The position numbers and the translations under genes were made by a program. From the NCBI GenBank assembly GCA_947628025.1, contig CANQYH010000201.1, positions 1 to 5,956 of the forward strand: DNA of 5,956 nt, written 5' to 3'. The stretch comes from an uncultured Lachnospiraceae bacterium. Lineage in GTDB: Bacteria > Bacillota > Clostridia > Lachnospirales > Lachnospiraceae. Each line of letters opens with the position of its first letter. Position 1 is the first letter of the stretch. The notes under the pieces were generated by a model. That model did no database searches. It was not told where the DNA came from and was given only the letters and a program-made list of their open reading frames with translations. Positions 1-5,536 of the stretch are shown here, one piece after another.

Positions 1-368
1 TGCTCCACTACGGCCACATCAACCTGCTCAAGCGGGCCAAGGCCCTGGGGGATTACCTGATCGTGGCCCTGTCCACCGACGAGTTCAACTGGCGGGAAAA
101 GCAAAAGAAATGCTATTTCCCCTATGAAGTCCGCAAGCAGCTGCTGGAGGCCATCCGCTATGTGGATCTGGTCATCCCGGAGGAGAGCTGGGAGCAGAAG
201 CGCTCGGACATCCATGAGTACCACATCGACACCTTCGTCATCGGCGACGACTGGACCGGCAAGTTCGACTTCCTGAAGGAGGAGGGCGCCGAGGTGGTCT
301 ATCTGCCCCGGACGCCGGAGATCAGCACCACCCAGATCAAGACGGACCTGAACGGGAAGACGGACTGA
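1..368 (+). CDS. tagD: Glycerol-3-phosphate cytidylyltransferase, 3' part (5' end outside window)
   Basis: This cytoplasmic nucleotidyltransferase makes CDP-glycerol from CTP and sn-glycerol 3-phosphate, the activated donor for wall teichoic acid linkage-unit and polymer synthesis. The visible reading frame starts mid-codon at base 1 and gives 121 full codons from base 3. The HxGH nucleotide-binding motif is seen as HYGH at bases 6-17, and the second family signature is seen as RTPEISTT near the C-terminus (bases 309-332). Other stretches recalled from Bacillus subtilis TagD are present, such as ALSTDEFN, AIRYVDLVIPE, GDDWTGKFDFL and EVVYLPRTPEISTT. By comparison with the 129-residue Bacillus protein, only about 12 residues are missing at the N-terminus. 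The gene ends at TGA 366-368 and converges with the minus-strand operon. The family call is very secure; the exact polymer it serves is not shown here. Confidence 0.95.
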   Translation, partial: LHYGHINLLKRAKALGDYLIVALSTDEFNWREKQKKCYFPYEVRKQLLEAIRYVDLVIPEESWEQKRSDIHEYHIDTFVIGDDWTGKFDFLKEEGAEVVYLPRTPEISTTQIKTDLNGKTD

Positions 369-400
369 CCGCCCCCGTTCTCCATAGGCAAAAATAAACA

Positions 401-422
401 GGGGCCGCCTCCCGGCGGCCCC
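401..422 (-). terminator. Intrinsic terminator of the tnaA operon
   Basis: A perfect 9-bp GC stem (GGGGCCGCC at 401-409 paired with GGCGGCCCC at 414-422) closes a 4-base loop. Read on the minus strand, the stem is followed at once by TGTTTATTTTT (complement of 390-400), the usual T-tract. On the plus strand the stem is followed by a mixed sequence without a T-run. The hairpin therefore fits best as the end of the minus-strand operon whose last stop codon lies about 100 bases upstream. It may also slow transcription arriving from tagD. Confidence 0.85.
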
Positions 423-445
423 ATAATCCCATAATAAGGCGCAGA

Positions 446-479
446 AACGGCATGACCTGAACTGACGGGTCATGCCGTT
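446..479. repeat. Perfect 12-bp inverted repeat in convergent gap, possible second terminator
   Basis: AACGGCATGACC (446-457) is exactly complementary to GGTCATGCCGTT (468-479) around a 10-base spacer. It lies between the ends of tagD and the regulator gene. Neither side carries a clean T-run: the plus side continues with CCTGTCGCAATCATTTT, the minus side with TCTGCGCCTTATTATG. It could be a weak bidirectional terminator that serves tagD, a 3'-end protective hairpin, or a protein site. Only the symmetry is directly seen. Confidence 0.6.
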
Positions 480-523
480 CCTGTCGCAATCATTTTGTCC
501 CATCCGCCGGCCGCGGGCCGGCG

Positions 524-1210
524 TCAATCCAAATTGGCGTCCTTCGGTTCCTTTTTCAGCAGGCGGTACACCGTGGGGACCGATACACCCAGCAGGTTCG
601 CCGTGATCTTCACCGAGTCGCGCACGTAAAATACTTCCATCTTCTCCAGCCGCCGCACCAGCTTTCGCTTCTCCTCGATGGTCATCCGCTCCGCAGGCAC
701 GGAAACGGCGTCGATCTCATCCTGGATCAGCTTTTGGATGTAGGTGGACAGAGAGAGGGTGCCGCCCTTTTCGTCGATCGCTTTTATGGAGGTATCCCCC
801 GCGACCTGATAGCCGAGATACCGGGTGACGGTCTTCAAGACATCATAGAACAGGTCGATCTGCATGCAGATGATGAAAAGGCCTACGACCTTGTCCCGGC
901 TGTTCCGGATGGCGAAAATGTTCAGCTTCACGCGTCCCTGGGCCGTGCTGGCCTCCGTATCCACGTGGGTGACGCCCGGGGCGCCCGTCCTTTTCAGCTC
1001 CTGCAGGACCTCTCTCAGAAACACCGTCAGCCGGTCCCCCACGTCCCGCCCCGTATCCGGGCCGTACATGGCATGGACCTCTCCGTCCGTCTCCGAGTCA
1101 TAGATCCTGTATAAAACGGTGCTGCAGGGGACGCCGATGGTATCGCTGAGAAACTTCGCGAAGACCCGATAGGATTCGAGCAGCTGTTCATCTTCCGCCG
1201 TCTGACACAT
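524..1210 (-). CDS. YheO/DauR-family transcriptional regulator (PAS_6-like sensor plus C-terminal HTH)
   Basis: The 228-residue cytoplasmic protein has the two-part layout of the YheO/DauR family. An N-terminal PAS-like ligand domain spans about residues 10-120 (LESYRVFAKFLSDTIG, then NIFAIRNSRDKVVGLF). A C-terminal helix-turn-helix spans about 176-218 (MTIEEKRKLVRRLEKMEVF, then VSVPTVYRLLKK as the likely recognition helix). The best-known relative, DauR of Pseudomonas aeruginosa, represses a D-arginine catabolic operon; most members have no known ligand. ATG 1210 is preceded by AAAGGAG (complement of 1221-1227) with a 10-base spacer. The gene is the last of four minus-strand genes, 66 bases behind the amidohydrolase, and is followed by the terminator. 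From this position it may regulate its own operon in response to an amino acid or indole compound; ligand and sign of control are inference. Confidence 0.88.
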   Translation of the reverse strand: MCQTAEDEQLLESYRVFAKFLSDTIGVPCSTVLYRIYDSETDGEVHAMYGPDTGRDVGDRLTVFLREVLQELKRTGAPGVTHVDTEASTAQGRVKLNIFAIRNSRDKVVGLFIICMQIDLFYDVLKTVTRYLGYQVAGDTSIKAIDEKGGTLSLSTYIQKLIQDEIDAVSVPAERMTIEEKRKLVRRLEKMEVFYVRDSVKITANLLGVSVPTVYRLLKKEPKDANLD

Positions 1211-1276
1211 AAGCGTTTCGCTCCTTTGTCCGCCGGCCTCCGTACTGCTGTCCGTCCGCTGTGCCGGTCGTGATCG

Positions 1277-2446
1277 TTATTTGGATGCCGCGAGGTAGTC
1301 CAGGGCGTACTGCGCATGGAGCGCGGCGGCCACCTTCAGACTGTCCTCGTGGATGTCGAAGCGGTTGTTGTGGTGCGGGGGATTGTCCCGGTCCGGGAAC
1401 CCGCCGCCCACGAACACGAACGTACCGCCCAGCTTCTCCATGTAGAAGGCAAAATCCTCGCCGGGCATCACGGGGGGCATGGTATAGAGCGCATCTTCCC
1501 CGAAGAGCTTGGCCGTGACCGCCTGCCCGAAGGCGGCGTTCTCCGGCGTGTTGATAACAGCCGGCGTTCCCTCGCCGAAGAGGACCATCTCGCTTTTCGC
1601 CCGGAAAGCTGCGGCGGTGTTCTCCGCGATGCGGCTGATCATCTGCTCGTAATTGTCGTGGATCCGCGGGTCAAAATAGCGCAGATTGCCTTCCAGAACG
1701 GCTTCCTCCGCGATGATATTGAACCGCTGGCCCGCCGTCAGCTTTCCGATGGTCACCAGCCCCACGTCCTGGGGGGAGATCTCACGGCTGACGATGGTCT
1801 GCAGGTTCATCACGATCGCAGAGGCCGCCACCACCGCGTCCACGCCCTGGTTGGGCGCGGCGGCATGGGCGCCTTTGCCGGTGATCTTCAGGGTGAACAG
1901 GTCCGTGCCCGCCATCCGGGGCCCCACGTCGCAGGAGACCTTTCCGACCGGCACGTCCACCCAGATGTGGATGCCGAAGCAGTGGTCGATCCCCTCCAGC
2001 GCGCCGGCCTCCTCCATCTTGAAATAGCTGCCCCGGAACTCCTCGCCCGACTCAAAGAAGAGCTTGACCGTTCCCTGGAGCTGATCTCTCATATCACAGA
2101 GGATGTGCGCCGCGCCCAGCAGGGCCGCCACATGGCCGTCATGGCCGCAGGCGTGCATCACGTCGGGCACCTGGGACTTGTACGGGCACTCGTTCATCTC
2201 CTGCACCGGCAGGGCGTCCATATCCGCCCGCAGCAGGATCGTCTTTCCCGGCGTCTTTCCCTCGATGGTAGCGACGATGTTGGTCGTATCCGCTACGGTC
2301 ACATAGGGGATGTTCAGCCGGTCCAGCTCGCCCCGGATGAATTTCGCGGTCTCATACTCCTTGAAGCTGACCTCAGGGTGCATGTGAAGATGGCGCCGGA
2401 CTTCGACCATATAGGGAAAATACTTCTCCGCAAGCTGCAGAACCAT
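1277..2446 (-). CDS. M20D-family metallo-amidohydrolase (N-acyl amino acid / IAA-conjugate hydrolase type)
   Basis: A 389-residue cytoplasmic hydrolase of peptidase family M20, subfamily D, expected to cleave an amide between an acyl group and an amino acid. Visible motifs in order are RRHLHMHPE (17-25), RADMDALP (73-80), MHACGHDGH (97-105), ESGEE (132-136), FGIH (157-160), the lid-domain stretch GKGAHAAAPNQGVDA (190-204) and PPHHNNRFD (356-364). By alignment from memory with plant ILL2 and bacterial relatives, the di-metal ligands should be Cys100, His102, Glu136, His160 and His359, with Glu135 as general base. Length is normal. The common QPAEE motif reads ESGEE here. There is no signal peptide. 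The ribosome binding site AAAGGAG, 7 bases before ATG 2446, overlaps the stop codon of the transporter gene, so the two are translationally close and surely cotranscribed. Substrate is not determinable; context suggests a conjugate or N-acyl form of an aromatic amino acid. Confidence 0.92.
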   Translation of the reverse strand: MVLQLAEKYFPYMVEVRRHLHMHPEVSFKEYETAKFIRGELDRLNIPYVTVADTTNIVATIEGKTPGKTILLRADMDALPVQEMNECPYKSQVPDVMHACGHDGHVAALLGAAHILCDMRDQLQGTVKLFFESGEEFRGSYFKMEEAGALEGIDHCFGIHIWVDVPVGKVSCDVGPRMAGTDLFTLKITGKGAHAAAPNQGVDAVVAASAIVMNLQTIVSREISPQDVGLVTIGKLTAGQRFNIIAEEAVLEGNLRYFDPRIHDNYEQMISRIAENTAAAFRAKSEMVLFGEGTPAVINTPENAAFGQAVTAKLFGEDALYTMPPVMPGEDFAFYMEKLGGTFVFVGGGFPDRDNPPHHNNRFDIHEDSLKVAAALHAQYALDYLAASK

Positions 2447-2458
2447 GGTCCCACTCCT

Positions 2459-3628
2459 TTACAGCATCGTCACGACCACACCGGCGATCAGCACGGACGA
2501 GATCGTCACAGTGATGAAACCGGCGGTGACCATCTTGGGCAGGATGTAGTTCTCCAGCGCGGCCCGCTCCTCCTCGTTGGAGGACATGGCCTTGGCGACC
2601 TCCTGGGACATCAGCATCGTGGTGGGGAAGCCAAAGGTGCACGTCAGGGCCAGGGAGATGCCGAGGCCGGGGGTCACCTTCAGGAGCTTGGAGGCCACCG
2701 TGCCCACGATGAACGCGCCGATCACGCCCAGGATCAGGACCACCAGCATGGGAACGATCATGCTCAGCAGCTGCTGAGGCGTGGTCGTGGCAAGGTTGGT
2801 AAAGATGATGACCGTGGTGGCAAAGATGATGAAGGTGTTGGAGCCGGTGCGGGGCAGGGAGTTCTTCTCCAGGAAGCCCAGCTCGCCGAACAGGATGCCG
2901 AACAGCAGGGCGAACACGAAGAAGTGGATCTTGCCGCCGGTAAGGCCGGCCGCCGTCTGAGCGATCGCGGCGACGATGGTGAGCTTGAGCAGGTGGATGG
3001 AGGGCTTGTCGAACATGGCCGGCAGCTGCAGAGGCTTGCGCTTGGCAGCGGCGGCGGCGTTCTCCGCGTCGGTCACAGTGTACAGCGCGATGTTCTGCGG
3101 GTCCTTCAGGAAGGTGCGGGCGTCACGGCGCAGCAGCTGGGAGGCGATGGGGATGCCCACGAAGTTCTGCACCACCAGGATCAGCACCACAAAGCTGCTG
3201 AGCTCGGTAAGGCCCTTGCCGTTCAGGGCGTCTATCATCAGCAGCGCGGCGGTGTTGGCGCCGGCGAAAATGGGCGCGCCGGCAATGGCTCTGTCATGGC
3301 CGATCAGGAAGGGGCCGACCAGGACGATCAGGCCCACGCCGGCGATCACGCCCGCCAGGCTGATGATGACCGTCTTCCACTGCCGCTTCAGCTCGGGGAA
3401 GTCGATCATCGTGCCCAGCGACGTGATCAGGATGCCGATCAGGTTGTTGGCGATGGCCGTCACCGCCGCGGTATCAAAGATATCGCCGGGAAGCCCGCAC
3501 CAGAACGCGATCAGGAGCACCACTGCGATCACCAGGGTCGCAGAGAGGACTGCGCGGGTCTTTTCCGCCACGATCTCGCCGAAGGCGAAGATCGCCAGCA
3601 GGATCGCAAAAGCAATAGTTGGTGTCAT
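2459..3628 (-). CDS. Predicted multi-pass secondary transporter, possibly amino acid or organic anion (BART/GltS-like architecture)
   Basis: The 389-residue protein is strongly hydrophobic, with about 10-12 membrane segments. By eye these lie near residues 2-20, 26-44, 55-73, 85-108, 115-135, 144-165, 211-230, 234-250, 264-280, 287-310, 322-340 and 362-386. A polar central loop at about 166-208 (RRDARTFLK, then AAAAAKRKPL) splits it into two halves. Each half has a similar run: a helix, a long hydrophobic helix pair, then a small-residue stretch broken by Asn, Thr or Pro (APIFAGANTAALLM at 118-131 and LALTCTFGFPTTMLM at 326-340). This suggests an internal duplication like that of ten-helix carriers such as GltS and other BART-type families. 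There is no ABC or PTS motif. ATG 3628 follows AAGGAG with a 9-base spacer. It lies 63 bases behind tnaA with no terminator between them. I do not recognise the exact family; tryptophan or aromatic amino acid uptake is inferred from position only. Confidence 0.8.
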   Translation of the reverse strand: MTPTIAFAILLAIFAFGEIVAEKTRAVLSATLVIAVVLLIAFWCGLPGDIFDTAAVTAIANNLIGILITSLGTMIDFPELKRQWKTVIISLAGVIAGVGLIVLVGPFLIGHDRAIAGAPIFAGANTAALLMIDALNGKGLTELSSFVVLILVVQNFVGIPIASQLLRRDARTFLKDPQNIALYTVTDAENAAAAAKRKPLQLPAMFDKPSIHLLKLTIVAAIAQTAAGLTGGKIHFFVFALLFGILFGELGFLEKNSLPRTGSNTFIIFATTVIIFTNLATTTPQQLLSMIVPMLVVLILGVIGAFIVGTVASKLLKVTPGLGISLALTCTFGFPTTMLMSQEVAKAMSSNEEERAALENYILPKMVTAGFITVTISSVLIAGVVVTML

Positions 3629-3691
3629 GGACGTTTACTCCTTTTTATTTTAACATTTTTTGGGAAACTCTTCAATAGCTGCCTGCCGGGC

Positions 3692-5083
3692 TCACTTGAC
3701 CTCGCCCAGAGGCTCCAGCTTCACGGTGAAGTGGCGCAGGACCGGGGTCTCCTCTGTGATCTTGTAGCCGGGATAGTCGGCGGCGTGGTCCGCACAGTAC
3801 TTGATGACGTCGGCGACATAGTCCAGGTGGGCCTGGGTATACACCCGGCGGGCCAGGCACAGACGGCAGAACTCGATGTCGGCGCGCTGCTGCTCATGGG
3901 TATCCGGGTCGCGGTCCAGGGACAGAGAGCCGATGTCGCCGCCGCGGATGCCGCCTTCCAGGTACAGAGCCACAGACAGCGCCTGGGCCGGGAACTCGTA
4001 CCAGGGGATGTGCTTCATGATGGCGGCGGAGTCCAGATAGATGGCGTTGCCCCCCACGGGATACTGGAGAGGGATGCCCATCTCATGGAGCTTCTCGCCC
4101 AGGTACTGGGTCTGGCCGACACGGTAAGCCAAAAAGTCATCGTCGATGCCCTCGTACAGGCCCACCGCCATGGCGGCGATGTCCCGGCCGGAGAGGCCGC
4201 CGTAGGTCAGGAAGCCCTCGTTGGGGATGGTCTTCAGACGCACCTGCTTGATGAGGTCTTCGTTCTCCTTCACGCCGATGATGCCGCCCATGCTGGCAAT
4301 GGCGTCCTTCTTGGCGGACATGGAGAACGCGTCGGCATAGCTGAACTCCTCCTTGACGATCTCCCGGACCGTCTTGTCGGCATAGCCCTCTTCGCGGGTC
4401 TTGATGAAGTAGGCGTTTTCCGCGTAGCGGGCGGCGTCGATGACGAAGGGGATACCGTACTTTTTCGCGATGGCTCCGGTGGCGCGCAGGTTGGCCATGG
4501 AGACCGGCTGGCCGCCCACCGAGTTGTTGGTGATCGTCATCAGGATCATGCCGATGTTTTCCGCGCCCTTCTCCTGGATGGTGGCCTCCAGCTTTTCAAG
4601 GTCGATGTTTCCCTTGAAGGGAGCGGGGACGTCGGCGTGCTTGGACTCCTCGCAGGGCAGGTTGATGGCCCGCGCCCCGGTCATGACCACATGGCCGTTG
4701 GTGGTGTCGAAGAAGTGGTTGGAAATGGCGTACTTGCCGGGACCCAGCAGGCAGGGGAAGAGCACCTTCTCGCAGGCGCGGCCCTGGTGCACGGGCTGTG
4801 CATAGGTATAGCCGAAGATGTCCTGCACCGCGTTCAGGACCTGGTAATACCCCCGGGCGCCGCCATAGGACTCGTCGGCGGTCATCATGGCGGCATACTG
4901 GAACTGGCTGTTGGCGCCGGTACCGGAATCGGTCTGCATGTCGATGTAGACGTCCTCGGAATGAAGGCTGAACATGTTGTATCCGGCCTTCTTCAGACAC
5001 TCCAGACGGTACTCTCGGGTCGTCTTTTTGATCGGCTCGACCATCTTGATCCGGAACGGCTCCATTATGTACTTCATTGGCAT
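3692..5083 (-). CDS. tnaA: Tryptophanase (L-tryptophan indole-lyase), PLP-dependent
   Basis: The 463-residue cytoplasmic enzyme (E. coli TnaA has 471) should catalyse the K+- and PLP-dependent beta-elimination of L-tryptophan to indole, pyruvate and ammonia, as a tetramer. Visible motifs are TDSGTGA (51-57), HQGR (99-102, PLP phosphate), IDAAR (215-219, Asp216 on the PLP nitrogen), SAKKD (256-260, Lys259 as the PLP lysine), FPAQAL (364-369) and Arg407 for the substrate carboxylate. Three positions separate tryptophanase from tyrosine phenol-lyase, and all read as tryptophanase: Asp126 in FFDTT (Thr in phenol-lyase), Ile384 in GDIG (Arg381 in phenol-lyase) and His451 in LRHFT (Phe in phenol-lyase). 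The start at 5083 is chosen because AGAGGGGG lies 8 bases before it; the frame stays open to an ATG at 5128, but that one lacks a ribosome site and adds a non-homologous 15-residue tail. Odd point: the usual RLTIPR reads RLCLAR (407-412). Confidence 0.95.
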   Translation of the reverse strand: MPMKYIMEPFRIKMVEPIKKTTREYRLECLKKAGYNMFSLHSEDVYIDMQTDSGTGANSQFQYAAMMTADESYGGARGYYQVLNAVQDIFGYTYAQPVHQGRACEKVLFPCLLGPGKYAISNHFFDTTNGHVVMTGARAINLPCEESKHADVPAPFKGNIDLEKLEATIQEKGAENIGMILMTITNNSVGGQPVSMANLRATGAIAKKYGIPFVIDAARYAENAYFIKTREEGYADKTVREIVKEEFSYADAFSMSAKKDAIASMGGIIGVKENEDLIKQVRLKTIPNEGFLTYGGLSGRDIAAMAVGLYEGIDDDFLAYRVGQTQYLGEKLHEMGIPLQYPVGGNAIYLDSAAIMKHIPWYEFPAQALSVALYLEGGIRGGDIGSLSLDRDPDTHEQQRADIEFCRLCLARRVYTQAHLDYVADVIKYCADHAADYPGYKITEETPVLRHFTVKLEPLGEVK

Positions 5084-5091
5084 AGCGCATT

Positions 5092-5100
5092 CCCCCTCTT
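5092..5100 (-). promoter_or_regulatory. Ribosome binding site that sets the tnaA start
   Basis: The minus strand reads AAGAGGGGG here, followed by 8 bases and then ATG at 5083. A second ATG (5090) sits directly after it but is out of frame and too close. The in-frame ATG at 5128 has no purine-rich site before it. This fixes the N-terminus as MPMKYIMEPFR, which lines up with known tryptophanases. Confidence 0.85.
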
Positions 5101-5120
5101 TGAAATACAGATTATGATGA

Positions 5121-5137
5121 TGATACATTATTTATCA
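5121..5137. promoter_or_regulatory. Operator-like palindrome downstream of the tnaA start point (site 2)
   Basis: TGATACATTATTTATCA has 8-base arms around a central T at 5129 with one mismatch; the symmetry extends to 21 bases (5119-5139, 9 of 10 pairs). It shares the outer TGATA/TATCA halves and the 8-1-8 spacing with the palindrome at 5184-5200. It would cover about +4 to +20 of the predicted tnaA transcript, a typical repressor position. It could instead act as a 5' mRNA hairpin. The regulator that binds is not shown by sequence. Confidence 0.55.
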
Positions 5138-5147
5138 TCTCGCCAAC

Positions 5148-5177
5148 ACTATACTCGCCCGAATGGCAAAGCGTCAA
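5148..5177 (-). promoter_or_regulatory. Sigma-70/SigA-type promoter of the tnaA operon
   Basis: On the minus strand, -35 TTGACG (5177-5172; 5 of 6 to consensus) and -10 TATAGT (5153-5148; 5 of 6) are separated by 18 bases. Transcription would start near 5141, giving an untranslated leader of about 58 bases before the tnaA ATG. That leader is too short to hold a TnaC-type attenuation system, and the only tiny ORF in it has no tryptophan codon. Confidence 0.8.
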
Positions 5178-5183
5178 GCGGTG

Positions 5184-5200
5184 TGATAAAATTTTTATCA
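5184..5200. promoter_or_regulatory. Operator-like perfect palindrome upstream of the tnaA -35 box (site 1)
   Basis: TGATAAAATTTTTATCA is a perfect 8-1-8 palindrome (arms 5184-5191 and 5193-5200, centre 5192). It lies 6 bases upstream of the -35 box of the tnaA promoter, at about -43 to -59. The outer halves match the site at 5121-5137. The TGATA/TATCA halves loosely recall Fur-type boxes, but the spacing differs; local control by the operon's own YheO-type regulator is an equally open inference. Confidence 0.6.
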
Positions 5201-5487
5201 AAATGACAAATTTTTGTGCGAATCGTAAATTTTCCAGTGGCTGTTTTGTAGAGTTTCACCGGCCGTTTTCCGGGTTTTTCCAGCGCTTTCCGCCTCCCGC
5301 CGGCGGCAGCCGGATGAACGGAGCGGGACAGGGCGTTTTCCTCTCTGCGGAAAATATGGATGAGATTTAGGCCTATCATTTTTGGCCTATTCATATTATT
5401 ATATATCACAGACGGGGACCGGGGCGGACCGGGGGATACGGATGGATTTTTTTGCAGGATTTTGCCTGCTTTTAGCAGATTAAGCTG
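5201..5487. other. Non-coding divergent intergenic DNA between the tnaA and rnfC control regions
   Basis: No convincing gene is present. The content in order is as follows. There is an AT-rich stretch with a small palindrome ACAAATTTTTGT (5206-5217), then a GC-rich patch at about 5258-5340 with short self-complementary runs such as CCGCCGGCGG. Next come two direct repeats of GGCCTAT (5370 and 5384, 14 bases apart), then a very AT-rich run at about 5390-5408. A G-rich tract follows at 5414-5435 with tandem GGACCGGGG, and last a weak hairpin GCAGG/CCTGC (5454-5469) followed by TTTT. No tRNA, riboswitch or known RNA was recognised. The open frame on the minus strand here (5149-5409) lacks a ribosome site and overlaps the promoter. 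Confidence 0.6.
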
Positions 5488-5516
5488 TAGACAGTTGCGA
5501 TTTATTGTGCTATTAT
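5488..5516 (+). promoter_or_regulatory. Extended -10 promoter of rnfC
   Basis: -35 TAGACA (5488-5493; 5 of 6) and -10 TATTAT (5511-5516; 5 of 6) are 17 bases apart, and a TGC precedes the -10 as an extended -10 element (5508-5510). Transcription would start near 5523, about 27 bases before the rnfC ATG. No palindrome resembling the tnaA operator sites overlaps it. Confidence 0.72.
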
Positions 5517-5536
5517 ATCAAGGTATAAAATTAAGC

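Noticed and set aside
3647..3675. A possible internal promoter for the transporter gene (TTGAAG - 17 bases - TAAAAT, minus strand)
   Set aside because: The start point would fall inside the ribosome binding site of the transporter gene, so the transcript could not be translated normally. The -35 match is weak.
3692..5083. Tyrosine phenol-lyase as the identity of the beta-eliminating lyase
   Set aside because: The phenol-lyase residues that hold the tyrosine hydroxyl (Thr in FTTT, Arg in MERG) read Asp and Ile here, and the C-terminal LRHFT has the tryptophanase His.
5111..5126. ATG/CAT triplet repeat as a microsatellite or phase-variation tract
   Set aside because: Only about three near-perfect triplets occur, and they lie in the untranslated leader before the supported start, so slippage would not shift a reading frame.
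5084..5128. A 15-residue N-terminal extension of tryptophanase (MYHHHN...)
   Set aside because: There is no ribosome site before the ATG at 5128, the extension has no counterpart in TnaA or phenol-lyase, and it overlaps the operator-like palindrome. A strong ribosome site supports the start at 5083.
1316..5206. A plus-strand open frame of 1296 codons running through the whole tna operon
   Set aside because: It lies antisense to three well-supported genes, crosses their intergenic gaps, is full of His, Gly, Asp, Gln and Arg, and matches no family. It arises because GC-rich genes lack the codons that would read as stops on the other strand.
5149..5409. A minus-strand 86-codon open frame in the intergenic region
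   Set aside because: It lacks a ribosome site, overlaps the tnaA promoter and the palindromes, and has no recognisable protein features.
5454..5473. A hairpin GCAGG/CCTGC followed by TTTT as a terminator
   Set aside because: Only five pairs are available, the T-run is four bases long, and no plus-strand gene lies upstream that would need ending here.
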